Part shown: in pieces, positions 17,860-27,700 of the stretch
Numbering within the stretch: position 1 is the stretch's first letter
How the letters are laid out: each line of letters starts with the position of its first letter
Position numbers and translations under genes: made by a program
Notes under the pieces: generated by a model
What the model was told of the DNA's origin: nothing
The model's input: the letters and a program-made list of their open reading frames with translations, nothing else
The model's database searches: none
Source of the DNA: Desulfobacter sp.
GTDB taxonomy: Bacteria > Desulfobacterota > Desulfobacteria > Desulfobacterales > Desulfobacteraceae
Length of the DNA: 64,000 nt
Direction of reading: 5' to 3'
Assembly: GCA_028768525.1 (NCBI GenBank)
Contig: CP054837.1
Span: forward strand, 2,699,001 to 2,763,000

Positions 17860-19347
17860 TTAAAGATTGGGAAGCATGGTCCCGAACTCCTTAAAATTTT
17901 GATGGAGTTCAAAGCATTTGCCCAGATCGTGGCAGATATGGCCGCAGGGACTGGTTTCAATGTATTTGTGCAGATAGGGCCGGTAGGCCGGATGGGCGCA
18001 GGTGTTGATGATCTTTTCCGCCCGTTCCAGGGGCCCCAGCCCCCGTAAATCGGCCAGACCCTGCTCTGTCACCACAATCTGCACGGAATGCTCATTGTTG
18101 TCCACATGGGGGGTCATGGGCACCACCGCGGAAATTTTGCCGCCCTTGGCGATGGAGGGGGTCATAAAAATGGAAAGATGGCTGTTCCGGGTGAATTCCC
18201 CGCTGCCCCCCACCCCGTTCATGATATGGGTGCCCAGAACATGGGAAGAGTTCACATTGCCATATATATCCATTTCCAATGCCGTATTCATGGCAATCAC
18301 CCCCAGCCGCCGGATAATCCCGGGATGGTTGGAGATCTCCTGGGGCCGGAGCACGATTTTCTGGGAATAGAAATCCATATTATCCGTCAGTTTTTTGAGC
18401 TTTTCCGGCACAATGGTCAGCGAGGTGGCCGACGCTCCCAGCAGCTTGCCTGCATCAATGAGGTCCATCATGGAATCCTGGAACACCTCGGAATACATGT
18501 AAAAAGGCGGGATATCCGGATGGGACCCCAGCCCCGCCAAGACCGCATTGGCCGTATTGCCGACCCCGGCCTGGAAGGGAAAAAATTCTTCGGGAATCCT
18601 GCCGGCCGTCCGCTCGGCCAGCAAAAATTCGATGACATGGCCGGCAATTTTCTGGCTGACCTCATCTTCGCCGGTAAAGGCACTCACCTGGTCGGGTTCA
18701 TCGTTCTCCACAATGCCCACCACCTTTTTGGGATCCACCTGGGCATAGGGCCAGCCGATCTTGGTCAGGGGAGTGTGAACGTTGATGGGGCTGCGCCGGG
18801 GCGGGGCCGGGATAATGAAAATGTCGGCCAGTTCCCGCAGGCGCTGGGAATGGCAGTGGTTGATTTCAATGATCACCTTATCCGCACAGGCCAGCCAGGT
18901 GGGGGAGGCGCCGATGGAGGAACTCAGGTAGACACGGCCGTCCCGGGTAATCTCCGTGGCTTCCACCACAGCCACATCCACCTTGCCGAAAAAGCCCGCC
19001 CCCACGGTCTGGGCCATGTGGGAGAGATGCATATCCACATACTCCACCTCCTGGCGGTTGATCTGGTCCCGGAGCGCCTTGCCGCCCTGGTAAGGCGCCC
19101 GCCAGGATATGGCATTGGCTTCCGCCAGCCCGTTGTCAATATAGTCCCCGGAGGACGCCCCGCTCAAAACCCTCAGGCGGAATTCCCGTCCCTGTGCCTG
19201 TTCTGCCCTGGCATGGTCGGCCAGCATGGCCGGAACAGCCTTGGCCCCGCCCGCCGGTGTAAACCCGGAAAAGGCCACGGTGTCACCGTGTTTGATAAGA
19301 GAGGTTACCTCATCTGTTGAAAGTATTGGATATCCGTTTATGCTCAT
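17860..19347 (-). CDS. Acetyl-CoA hydrolase/transferase family protein (likely succinyl-CoA:acetate CoA-transferase type)
   Basis: 495 residues covering both CoA-transferase halves. The first half has GDTVAFSGFTPAGGAKAVP near the N-terminus; the second has FYMYSEVFQDSMMDLIDAG, in which the Glu of SEV is the expected catalytic residue that forms the thioester with CoA. GVGGSGEFTRNSHLSIFMTP and VQIVVTEQGLADLRGL also match the class I family. Such enzymes activate acetate with succinyl-CoA in acetate-oxidising sulfate reducers, but the family also includes acetyl-CoA hydrolases and propionyl/butyryl transferases. The start at 19347 (AGGTG upstream) replaces a longer frame. Same strand as the NitT-like operon but about 95 bases behind it; link uncertain. 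Confidence 0.85.
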   Translation of the reverse strand: MSINGYPILSTDEVTSLIKHGDTVAFSGFTPAGGAKAVPAMLADHARAEQAQGREFRLRVLSGASSGDYIDNGLAEANAISWRAPYQGGKALRDQINRQEVEYVDMHLSHMAQTVGAGFFGKVDVAVVEATEITRDGRVYLSSSIGASPTWLACADKVIIEINHCHSQRLRELADIFIIPAPPRRSPINVHTPLTKIGWPYAQVDPKKVVGIVENDEPDQVSAFTGEDEVSQKIAGHVIEFLLAERTAGRIPEEFFPFQAGVGNTANAVLAGLGSHPDIPPFYMYSEVFQDSMMDLIDAGKLLGASATSLTIVPEKLKKLTDNMDFYSQKIVLRPQEISNHPGIIRRLGVIAMNTALEMDIYGNVNSSHVLGTHIMNGVGGSGEFTRNSHLSIFMTPSIAKGGKISAVVPMTPHVDNNEHSVQIVVTEQGLADLRGLGPLERAEKIINTCAHPAYRPYLHKYIETSPCGHICHDLGKCFELHQNFKEFGTMLPNL

Positions 19348-19523
19348 CTTGCACCTAAAAATATATATAAACCCGTTTCCTGCCTCTGTCCGTATTTTCT
19401 TCCATGACAAGGGAACGGGTGGTTAACATTAAAAAACTTCAGGGGTTAAGCCACATCCATGATGAAAATTCAAGATTTTTTATTGCTTTCCACAAAGAAA
19501 TCATTTAGTTTTACGGTTCGGAA

Positions 19524-19599
19524 GCCGGTGTAACTCAGTTGGTAGAGTAGTTCACTCGTAATGATCAAGTCAGCGGTTCGACTCCGCTCACCGGCTCCA
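19524..19599 (+). tRNA. tRNA-Thr (anticodon CGU)
   Basis: The 76-base cloverleaf has a perfect acceptor stem (GCCGGTG / CACCGGC), a T-arm AGCGG-TTCGACT-CCGCT, and an encoded CCA. The anticodon loop CTCGTAA gives CGT (reads ACG, Thr). The anticodon stem GTTCA/TGATC contains one T-T mismatch, which is odd; the D-arm is normal. The 3' 45 bases are repeated at 62963-63007, so this gene is the integration target of the island that follows. Confidence 0.92.
19555..19599 (+). repeat. attL core: 3' 45 bp of the tRNA-Thr gene
   Basis: Identical over 45 bp to 62963-63007 (from CTCGTAATG to the CCA end) and flanked by different bases on each side. This is the usual arrangement when a tyrosine integrase recombines in the 3' half of a tRNA gene and restores the gene at one end. 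Confidence 0.9.
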
Positions 19600-19618
19600 G
19601 TAATTTCAAGCACATAGA

Positions 19619-19652
19619 GGCTCCTCGTCTATTCGGGCGGAGGGCCTTTTTT
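19619..19652 (+). terminator. Rho-independent terminator after the tRNA gene
   Basis: GGC-t-CCTC pairs with GAGG-GCC (one bulge) and is followed by six T. It lies 20 bases past the tRNA and belongs to the island, so insertion supplied the terminator now next to the tRNA gene. Confidence 0.6.
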
Positions 19653-19692
19653 GTTTATTTCTCTCTATTTTGCACAAAAAAAGGCGGGAAAT

Positions 19693-19711
19693 CCGCCTCA
19701 AATCCGCCTCA
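19693..19711 (+). repeat. Left copy of the island-end repeat (two CCGCCTCA units)
   Basis: CCGCCTCAAATCCGCCTCA is found again in the same orientation at 62903-62921, near the other island end. It lies 94 bases inside the left att core and could be an integrase or excisionase arm site. Confidence 0.45.
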
Positions 19712-19813
19712 TTTTTCAAGCCCTGATCTGGGTTCCCAATCAGAACCGAAAAGATTTTCTGATCAACCAGTATCAGTAACCTCAAACGATATCCTAATAA
19801 GGAAGCAAAGTTC

Positions 19814-20995
19814 ATGAATAGCAAATCTGTGAAGTTTGATTTAGACGCTTTGATAGAAGAAAAAAACAGAGAATATGCCTCAAAGAGGATGGAAATCTTC
19901 TCAACCCCAATGCTATTTCCTGACGAGAATCTTATCAAAACAGATGGACAAACAAATAAGCATTTGTCTAAACAAATGCCTAAACAAACAACTGAACAAA
20001 TCCCCCAAATGTTTTACACAAAACTGCCTGATTTTGACCTTTCCAAACGACCTGCCGACCTCAATCCAAATGAGTACAGAATCCTATATGAGATATATTT
20101 TCAAAGGCCATTCAAAGTCAGTGGAGAAGATAGAATAGGTAGCTCCCCCCAATTCCCAATTCGGTATGGAACCGTTAGAAACATACTAAAAAGATTAAAA
20201 AATCGTGGCTACATCTCCAATATAAAGCGAATTTCTTGCGGCCGAACATTAGGAACTAATTGTAGGATTGATGCAATGAAATGTGAGCCAATTTTTGGAC
20301 CAACGCACATTGAAAATGTTACCCCAGAAAAGTATATTCATGAAAGCAAACAAATACACAAATCCTATAGAAAGATAGAAAGAGAGATTAAAAAGAAAAT
20401 CTCTTTTTCTTTCAGTGAAACAAAATTCTGGAGCAGAGTAACAACTCAACCAAGATTTGAAAGAATACTGTCCAAAAAATATCTCCATAAAATTCCACCC
20501 GATATGCTTCAAACTATCGACAACCAGCTCTTTTATGCGGCAAACAACAAAGGGGTCATAAACGCAAAGTATCCTGTAGATTACTTTCTCGGAGGCTTAA
20601 CAGATAGAGCGTTTGATCGTCCCAAATTCTTTCGCGACCTTGAAGGCAAACAAACAAACCGACCATTTGAATTGCCACAAGAGCGAGATAAAAGGCTTCG
20701 ACAAAAAAAGCTAAAAAGACAAGAAACACAAATTCCACAGGAGAAGGAACCAAGTATGCATAATCATCTCAAGGCTGTAGAACCTCAATTCAAAACCTTC
20801 ATTGAAAAAAAAAGTAATATCAGCCACTTAATCAATAAATTTAAAAGAAAATATTCTCCAATATCAACAGGACAAAAAAATGCCATCAATACCTATTTCA
20901 GAACAGGACAAATGAACGACAAATTGTACCTCATGTTGCATAAAGAATTTTATTATATTCAGTCTGATAACAACGAATCGGAACAAAGCAATTGA
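19814..20995 (+). CDS. Uncharacterised protein with winged-helix-like segment, first gene of the island
   Basis: 393 residues, rich in Lys, Asn and Gln. The segment DLNPNEYRILYEIYFQRP, then RYGTVRNILKRLKNRGYISN, reads like a winged helix (recognition helix near residues 115-130). The region after residue 170 is highly charged (KIEREIKKKISFSFSETKFW) and the C-terminal half is basic with long helices. An AAGGAAG ribosome site precedes the ATG. By position, at the end of an integrated element opposite the integrase, it might be a replication or transfer regulator, but no replication-initiator motif is clear. Function unknown. Confidence 0.6.
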   Translation: MNSKSVKFDLDALIEEKNREYASKRMEIFSTPMLFPDENLIKTDGQTNKHLSKQMPKQTTEQIPQMFYTKLPDFDLSKRPADLNPNEYRILYEIYFQRPFKVSGEDRIGSSPQFPIRYGTVRNILKRLKNRGYISNIKRISCGRTLGTNCRIDAMKCEPIFGPTHIENVTPEKYIHESKQIHKSYRKIEREIKKKISFSFSETKFWSRVTTQPRFERILSKKYLHKIPPDMLQTIDNQLFYAANNKGVINAKYPVDYFLGGLTDRAFDRPKFFRDLEGKQTNRPFELPQERDKRLRQKKLKRQETQIPQEKEPSMHNHLKAVEPQFKTFIEKKSNISHLINKFKRKYSPISTGQKNAINTYFRTGQMNDKLYLMLHKEFYYIQSDNNESEQSN

Positions 20996-21119
20996 AACCA
21001 TGTCTGCGATACCCATATCTAATCAATATGGAATCCGATGCGAGGAATACGCCCACCAAACCTCTTGGAATTCACCTGCAAGCGCAGGCAATTCTGTCCT
21101 TCTTGCCACTAGAAAAGAG

Positions 21120-21881
21120 TCATTTTTTCTGGCGATAGCGCGTCGCGGGAGCTACTCCAATGTAAAGTTTGTCTTTTTCTGTCGAAACGTGTTTTACGAT
21201 AAAACCTTGGCTTTCTTCAATCAAATTAACAATTGCTGCACTACTCGGTTTATCTGCTTCTTTGGATGTGATTTGAATTTGATCCCCTTTGGTTACCTTG
21301 ATATCTTCTTCACACTTTATACTGAATAAAATACCAATTTTACAATGATTTTCCACGATCCCTTCACCACGCTCGCAACCATTAATTTTAACATTAAGTT
21401 TAGGGATGTTCCCCGCACAGCATCTGGGGAAAGCACGGCGGTCTTTATTCGGATCACAATTGACCCTGACATATAATGCGCCGAACACATGGTTGAACCA
21501 GGGGCGTCTCTTTTGGAATATGTTTTTGATGATTTCATGCTTATCCTGGTATCGATACAGCATGTTATGATAATCAACATTTGATGTCAGCCACAATTTT
21601 CGAAAGTGATCAAGTAGAATAGCCCCAGTCTCATTCGGGTGGTCTTCATTCATTATAATCTTAAAAACTGGGAACTCTCCCCCGATGATATGTGTAGAGT
21701 GTTCTTCCGGGTAATTTTTGTTAATACGTAGATTGCTTCCAAATGTATAGGGTTGGTAATAGATCGTATCATCTATCACAATCATCCAGCAATTTGGGTT
21801 ATGGCCGAAGTATTTTACTGTCCGTTGTAAGTCTGAATTGATTTCCAAGAATGTTAGTGAACGCTTGAAGTCCATGACCAT
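21120..21881 (-). CDS. Protein with possible C-terminal PilZ domain
   Basis: 253 residues if read from the ATG at 21881; a TTG start at 21908 would add nine. An RRAFPR motif near residue 155 followed by beta-rich sequence (LNVKINGCERGEG, then HCKIGILFSIKCE) is reminiscent of the RxxxR of PilZ domains, which bind cyclic di-GMP. The second PilZ motif (D/N-x-S-x-x-G) is not convincing, so the assignment is weak. The N-terminal 150 residues are unrecognised. The gene's 5' end abuts an IS3 fragment at 21949, so it may have lost its natural N-terminus or promoter. Confidence 0.45.
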   Translation of the reverse strand: MVMDFKRSLTFLEINSDLQRTVKYFGHNPNCWMIVIDDTIYYQPYTFGSNLRINKNYPEEHSTHIIGGEFPVFKIIMNEDHPNETGAILLDHFRKLWLTSNVDYHNMLYRYQDKHEIIKNIFQKRRPWFNHVFGALYVRVNCDPNKDRRAFPRCCAGNIPKLNVKINGCERGEGIVENHCKIGILFSIKCEEDIKVTKGDQIQITSKEADKPSSAAIVNLIEESQGFIVKHVSTEKDKLYIGVAPATRYRQKK

Positions 21882-21948
21882 CGGGCATGCCCCCCAAAAA
21901 CAGTACAATGTGATATGTTAGGATCTCCGAGCTAAAAAGGAGATCAAG

Positions 21949-22140
21949 ATGAAAAAGAAACGCTATTCTGAAGAACAGATCGTCAAAATTCTGCTTGAAG
22001 CCGAGAAACAGGAAAGACCTATCGCTGAATTCTGCAAGCTGGGAGGATTCTCCGAGCAAAGCTATTACCGCTGGAAAAAGAAATACGGTGGTATGTCCGT
22101 TCCGGATGTAAAGCTACCAGATAGACTCAATCAAGCCTGA
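21949..22140 (+). pseudogene. IS3-family transposase OrfA fragment
   Basis: 63 codons. MKKKRYSEEQIVKILLEAEK, then a FCKLGGFSEQSYYRWKKKYG segment, is the N-terminal HTH of IS3-family OrfA (HTH_Tnp_1). The normal protein runs to about 90 residues and ends in a leucine-zipper region, which is lost here: after YGGMSVPDVKLPDRLNQA the frame stops, and no OrfB follows. It is a decayed left end of an IS3 element. Confidence 0.75.
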
Positions 22141-22177
22141 TGGTGAGAGCGCTATTTCACCGTCTGATATCAACGCA

Positions 22178-22408
22178 ATGGTTCAAGGAGAACCGCTGGA
22201 CCCATGGGACCTGCCGGCACCGTTACCTCTCATGTCCCAACCCGCCTTGGTTCAGGAATCTTCTGGCAGTGACTCGGATTATTCAACATTCTCTATGAAT
22301 GCAGGTCTTTACCTGTCAGATACAGAAGGTATAGACAGTTCCGGCGATTTGTCTACTTTGGCGCAGACCGATGAGAAAGTGAACAATTCTCTAATTGCGG
22401 CTGTGTAA
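22178..22408 (+). pseudogene. C-terminal remnant of an unidentified gene
   Basis: A 76-codon acidic frame starting MVQGEPLDPWDLPAPLPLMS and ending NNSLIAAV. The frame is open a little further upstream without a start codon (PDGESAISPSDINAM), then hits the IS3 fragment. Because a good intrinsic terminator follows at 22421, this looks like the true 3' end of a gene whose front was removed by the IS3 insertion. No family recognised. Confidence 0.4.
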
Positions 22409-22420
22409 CATTTGATCTCG

Positions 22421-22452
22421 CCCCGGCAGGTTCCCTGATCTGCCGGGGTTTT
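22421..22452 (+). terminator. Strong rho-independent terminator
   Basis: CCCCGGCAG and CTGCCGGGG form a perfect 9-bp stem with a 10-base loop, followed by TTTT. It ends the remnant gene at 22178-22408. Confidence 0.75.
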
Positions 22453-23090
22453 CCCCATTTTAAATGAGATTTCTTCTAAGTTAATTCAATGGCCATCTCT
22501 AATATTAACTGTACCAGTTAATGTTCGATTTCCTGCTGGCCGATTTCCCTTGGAGTGCATTCACGCACGAATCGGGACGGTACCAAAATGGAATCGATTA
22601 TAAAATGGGCAAAAGTGGCAAAGGGAGGTTGTCAAAACGAGAGAGTTTTTATCGAAAACCACCCGTGACGGATTTACCCTAAATGTTTAATGGAACCCGA
22701 TGAAGAAAAAAATACCATAATTAAGTTTTTCCAGGATCATATCTCCACCGCCGACGGCGAAAGATGCCCCATGGGCCATCCTGTTCGGAGGACGCTGACC
22801 ATGAGTCATGGCCTGCCCCCGGCCGGGGCCAGTGTTGAAAAAACATATGTTTGTTAAAACATCCCCCTCCAAAAACCTTCATTAAAAATTATTTGTAAAG
22901 TAAATTTAATGTTTTCAACGAGTTGCTAAAAAAAACACAAAAAATAAGGAATTCCCTGATTGATTTTTCGATCCGGTCAGATTATGAAACTCTTTCTATT
23001 GTGCTGGATACTTAGGCAAGGATGGAGTTTTGGCACTGTTATTAATTACTAAATTAGCACTGACTTGTATAGAGAAAAAGGAGTAAAGCA
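22453..23090. other. Long intergenic region upstream of the first RHS cassette
   Basis: No gene supported. It contains an 8+3+8 palindrome ATTAACTG-TAC-CAGTTAAT at 22504-22522. Its last 170 bases resemble the region upstream of the second cassette. Confidence 0.45.
22923..22970 (+). promoter_or_regulatory. Conserved upstream element of cassette 1
   Basis: TTGCTAAAAA, an A-rich run and TTCCCTGATTGATTTTTC are matched upstream of cassette 2 by TTGCTAAAAA at 31580 and ATCCCTGATTGCGTTTTC near 31608. In both cases the match sits about 120-130 bases before the first gene. Its conservation while the surroundings differ suggests a shared promoter or leader. Confidence 0.4.
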
Positions 23091-23573
23091 ATGAAATTAT
23101 TGGCCAAATGGAGCGTGGGTGTTTTATTTGTTTTTACAGCAATAACGACAGCAATCGCCCAGGGCGGCGGGATTACCATAGATGCAAACGGCAACACGGG
23201 TATCGGCACAGAAACCCCCTCGGCGCCCCTGGATGTCAACGGCAACACCAAAATTACGGGCAGCCTCACCGTATCTGGAGATGTTGAGGCCCCAAGGGTT
23301 AAAGTGACGAACGCTCCGGTGGAAAACACGGATGCCGTGAACAAATCCTATGTTGACCCCTCCATTGCCTCGCTTCAGGCTCAGATTTCACAGCTTCAGG
23401 CCCAGGTCAATACTTTGTCCAATGGAACCTTGGGGCTGATGACAAATAATGGAAACAGTTGCCCGAGCGGGTATGTTTTGCTTTCGGCCAGTAGCTGCAC
23501 GAATGGATTAAAGATATGTGTCAAACCGGGCTATGGAAAATCATTTTTCACCAATTGCGCAGGCGGAAAATAA
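23091..23573 (+). CDS. Secreted tail-fibre-like small protein, cassette 1
   Basis: 160 residues with a signal peptide (MKLLAKWSVGVLFVFTAITT, cleavage after AIA). Mature residues start QGGGITIDANGNTGIGTETP, a repeat-like motif seen at the head of phage tail fibres and autotransporter-like adhesins; it continues with LDVNGNTKITGSLTVSGDVE and NTDAVNKSYVD. A short heptad stretch (SIASLQAQISQLQAQVNTL) may form a trimeric coiled coil. The C-terminal part is cysteine-rich (four Cys) and differs from its paralogue at 31738. GGAG precedes the ATG. It is the first gene of a three-gene cassette with the TSP3 and RHS proteins, so a surface or export role with them is likely, but unproven. Confidence 0.7.
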   Translation: MKLLAKWSVGVLFVFTAITTAIAQGGGITIDANGNTGIGTETPSAPLDVNGNTKITGSLTVSGDVEAPRVKVTNAPVENTDAVNKSYVDPSIASLQAQISQLQAQVNTLSNGTLGLMTNNGNSCPSGYVLLSASSCTNGLKICVKPGYGKSFFTNCAGGK

Positions 23574-23636
23574 GCTGCCGTATTTTTTTTCGAATTTATC
23601 AAAACAACAAAATACTCAGTTCATGAGGAATGCCCA

Positions 23637-24710
23637 ATGAAAAGATTGCAAGTCAATGTTGTGATCTGTCTTTTACTGGCCGCCGTTCCGGTTTGGTGCC
23701 AAGACATGGTTTTATCCGGCCCCCAGACGACATCCGCCTGGCACTACATCAGCGGCGCCATCACTTTCCAGGGGGACACCCAAATCGGCGCCGGGGTAGA
23801 CCTGGATTTGATGTCTAAAACCGGGATCAAGTTACAACCGGGGTTCAAGGTGCTTCCCGGCGGGGCTTTGAAGGTTTTTGTCAGCCCGGACAGCGACGGA
23901 GACACCATCCTTGATCTGGCGGAAACGCGTTCCGGGTGTATGAATCCCCAATCGACGGACACAGACGGGGACGGGCTGGCAGACAACGAAGAAGACATCA
24001 ACTGCAATGGCCGCCATGAACCGGAACTAAACGAGACCAGCGCCTGTAACCTGGATACGGACGGGGACAATTTCGGGGATAAATGGGAGATCGACAACGG
24101 GCTCAACCCCCTGGTGCCCGATGCGGGGCAGCATCTAATTTTAACGGGTACTCCCGCCTCGGGATGGCATTATATCAACGGTATGATTGTTTCCAAGGAT
24201 GTTACCACCATTAATCCCGGCGTCTATCTTGACCTGGTCGCCCAGATCCAGGTGAAACTCAATCCCGGTTTTAGGGTGTTGCCCGGCGGCAGGCTCAGGG
24301 CTGTGGCAAGCCCGGATTCCGACGGGGACCGTATCCACGATGTCGTGGAACGGCGCTCTGACGCCGGCTGCTTGAACCCCAACCTTGAGGACACCGATGG
24401 AGACGGCCTGTCGGACAGCCAGGAAGACACCAACCGCAACGGCATCCACGAACCTGAACTCAACGAAACTTCCCCCTGCAATGCAGATACGGACGGGGAT
24501 AAGATGAATGATAAATGGGAAATAGACCATGGATTGAATCCCCTGGCCGATGATGCAGGACTGGATCCCGACGGGGACGGGCTGACCAATTACATGGAGT
24601 ATTATTTCAAGGTCTCCGACCCTCATGACGCAAACAGCCTCCCGCCCAAGGGTACCTATTACGAATATGACGAGCTGGGCCGAATCAAAAAAATAGTCCG
24701 TATCAAATAA
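23637..24710 (+). CDS. Secreted thrombospondin type-3 repeat protein, cassette 1
   Basis: 357 residues with a signal peptide (MKRLQVNVVICLLLAAVPVW). The protein consists of two similar halves, each with a beta-rich part (LSGPQTTSAWHYISGAITFQ and its copy TGTPASGWHYINGMIVSKD) followed by calcium-binding TSP3-type Asp repeats such as SPDSDGDTILDLAE, TDTDGDGLADNEED and DTDGDNFGDKWEID. These bind calcium outside the cell and often act as rigid stalks. The C-terminus YYEYDELGRIKKIVRIK resembles a single YD repeat, as if cut from an RHS protein, and it ends 18 bases before the RHS gene. Its 3' half is nearly identical to the copy at 33.2-33.6 kb. Confidence 0.75.
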   Translation: MKRLQVNVVICLLLAAVPVWCQDMVLSGPQTTSAWHYISGAITFQGDTQIGAGVDLDLMSKTGIKLQPGFKVLPGGALKVFVSPDSDGDTILDLAETRSGCMNPQSTDTDGDGLADNEEDINCNGRHEPELNETSACNLDTDGDNFGDKWEIDNGLNPLVPDAGQHLILTGTPASGWHYINGMIVSKDVTTINPGVYLDLVAQIQVKLNPGFRVLPGGRLRAVASPDSDGDRIHDVVERRSDAGCLNPNLEDTDGDGLSDSQEDTNRNGIHEPELNETSPCNADTDGDKMNDKWEIDHGLNPLADDAGLDPDGDGLTNYMEYYFKVSDPHDANSLPPKGTYYEYDELGRIKKIVRIK

Positions 24711-24728
24711 ATCTTTCTGGAGCTGAAA

Positions 24729-27700
24729 ATGAACACGCTGGTATCTGTACTCTCAACATGGATGGTTTCTTCCCTCATTTTCATTTTTATTGCTTTTCCC
24801 GCCTATGCCGAGGACACCGGAACCGGTGCCGGCGATACCGTTATTGAAATGGTGGAAGAAGACCTGACTGAACAGGGGGCGATTGAAGACCTTGAAAGCA
24901 CGGACGAAGAAGAGGATAGCGAAACCTCAGAGGGTGAACAGGCGCCGGAGCGCCTGCTAAAATCTTCCGCCATGGAAGCAGCGGCTTCCATGGCGGAGTC
25001 ACCCACCGAACCCGTACCGCCCAGCCTTGAAGAATCTGTCTTCGATACAAGCAGCGCTGTCATTGTTCCGGAAATAGCCATGGGCATCGGTGCCGCAGTC
25101 CTGGAGTATCCCATCCGGGTGCCGTCGGGCAGAAACGGCCTGACCCCGGCCGTTGCACTCAATTATAACTCATCGAGAAGAAACGGCACGGCCGGCGTGG
25201 GCTGGGCCATGACCACATCTTCCATCAAACGGTCCACCAAGAGAGGGGCCTGCTATACCTGCAACCGCTTTACTTACAACGGCGAAGAGATCTTCCCCGT
25301 CAGCGTGGATGCAAACGGGTACGGCACCTACCGCCCTGAAAAACAACAGGCATTTTCTGTTATTGAATTCAAAACAGACAACTCATGGTCCGTCACCCTA
25401 AAAAACGGTACGGTCCAAGAATTCGGCCCCGCCCCGGAGACCCGGCAGGACAACAGCCACGGCACATTCCAATGGCTGCTGTCATCAGTATTAGACACCA
25501 ACGGAAACACCTTAACCTATTCCTACATTAAGGATCAGGGGCAGGTTTATCTTTCTGCCATCCAATACCTCAATTATTATACGGTCGCTTTTTATTATGA
25601 AAACAGGCCCGACCCCATCATCAATTATAGCTCAAACGCCAGGGTGGTGACGGCCAAACGCCTTAAAACAGTGGCTATCTTTTCCAATGTAGATCAGATC
25701 CGGGCCTATGGCCTGGCCTATACCCCAAGTGCCAATACCGGCCGCTCCCTGCTGACCCAAATCACCCGGTACGGATCGGATTACTCTTTGGATGCGGCAA
25801 ATCAAATTACCGGCGGCTCCTCCCTGCCGCCCACACAGATCACCTACGCCCACGACCGGGCCTCCTTGGCCCCCTCCTCCGGACCAATATCGGATCTGGC
25901 CATGGGTCAGGGGTTTACCAATACCTATGTCCATCCCATGGTCACCGGCGACTGGAACGGGGACGGCAAAACAGATCTGGGCCGGGCCGGTGCAAGCAGT
26001 GTTGATTTTTATATCTCCGGCAACAATGAATTCCAGGCCATGGATTCCCTCTTCGACCTGTCAGAGGGCCAGGGATACACCAATGCCAATACCAACCCCG
26101 TCCTCACCGGCGACTGGAACGGGGACGGCAAAACAGATATAGGGAGGGTCGGCAATTCAGGCATGGTGTTCTATACCTCCACCGGTGCCGGCTGGGAAAG
26201 TTATCCCCAATTGAATGCGCTCTCCATATACCAGGGATACGGGGAGCAGAGCCAACATCCGGTGTTTACCGGTGATTGGAACGGAGACGGCAAAACCGAT
26301 GTGGGCAGGATCACCGCCGATGCAGCAGTCTTTTATGTGTCCACCGGCACCGGCTGGCAGAGCTATAACGGATTTTCGGATTTGGCTGGCCAGCAGGGCT
26401 ATGCCGATATCAGCCGCCACCCTGCCTTTACCGGGGATTTCAACGGGGACGGCAGAACCGATGTGGCCCGGGCGGGCAGTGTCGGGGTTAAGGCATACAT
26501 ATCAACCGGGACAGGCTTCCGGTATTACGGTTCCCTGCCGGTTTTCGGGTGGTCCACCCATGTTTATAACAGCCAGGGGCTGTACCCCCTTGTCACCGGA
26601 GACTTCAACGGCGACGGCATGACGGATATCGCCCGGGCCGGCGCCAACCAGGTCTTCACCTATCTGTCCACAGGCACAGGGTTTGCCCAGGGCGGCCAGA
26701 TCAATGACCTGACAATGGGCCAGGGATGCAAGGATTACAACACCCATCCCATCTTCACCGGGGATTTCAATGACGACGGTCGTATCGACATCGGCCGGGT
26801 CAAGGCTGGTTCCCTGGCCGTCTATGTGTCCACAGGCACCGGATTTACCGCCTACGGCAGCCCTATATCCAACTTCAGCCCGGCCCAGTGGTTTTCCACA
26901 AATCATCAATGTCCCCTTGTCACCGGAGACTTCAACGGCGACGGCAGAACCGGCATTGCCCGGGCGTCGACCTCCGGCGTTTCTTTTTATTCCCCCCAGG
27001 GGGGTGGCAACGACCTGATGCACAGGATTTCGGCCGCATCGGGCAGCATTACAGACATCGAATACACCCCCTCTACGGCCTGGGCCGACACCCGGCTGCC
27101 CATGGTGCTCCGGACAGTGTCAAAGCTGACGGTGAAGGACGGCCTGGGTAACACCTCCGCCACCGAGTATTCATACAGCGGCGGCCTTTACGACTTCCAA
27201 GACCGGGAGCTGCGGGCCTTTGAATCCGTGGTCAAAACCCACCCCGACGGCACCACCGACACCCGGCTGTTCCACCAGGACAGATTTCTGGACGGCCGTA
27301 CAAAGCGCTTTGAATTCAAGGCCCCGGACGGCACCCTCCTGTCTCAAACCGACTACACATGGGAAGGCACCCCATACGACAACGACACGGCATTTATCCG
27401 CCTCACCTCCCAAACAGAAACCCAGTACGACGAGGGCAGCCAAGCGGTCCGGCAGGTGGATTATACCTACGACACCAATCACGGCAGCCTGCTGACCTCC
27501 ACGGTGTCCGGCACCAATCTGGCTGAATCCGTCACCACAAGTTACTCATACGACTATTACGGGGCCGGCCTGGATTATCCTTTGCGCACTATCCAGGAAA
27601 CCCTCACCGGCTCAACCTCCGGCATGGTCCGGGAGACCCTCTACACCTATGAACTGCACACCGGCAATATGCTCACCCGGGAGCAGGTTAATGCCGGGGG

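Noticed and set aside
18088..19320. Long open frame of 410 codons on the + strand across the CoA-transferase
   Set aside because: Antisense shadow of a clear CoA-transferase gene; composition (Gly/His/Pro-rich) is typical of a GC-rich antisense frame.
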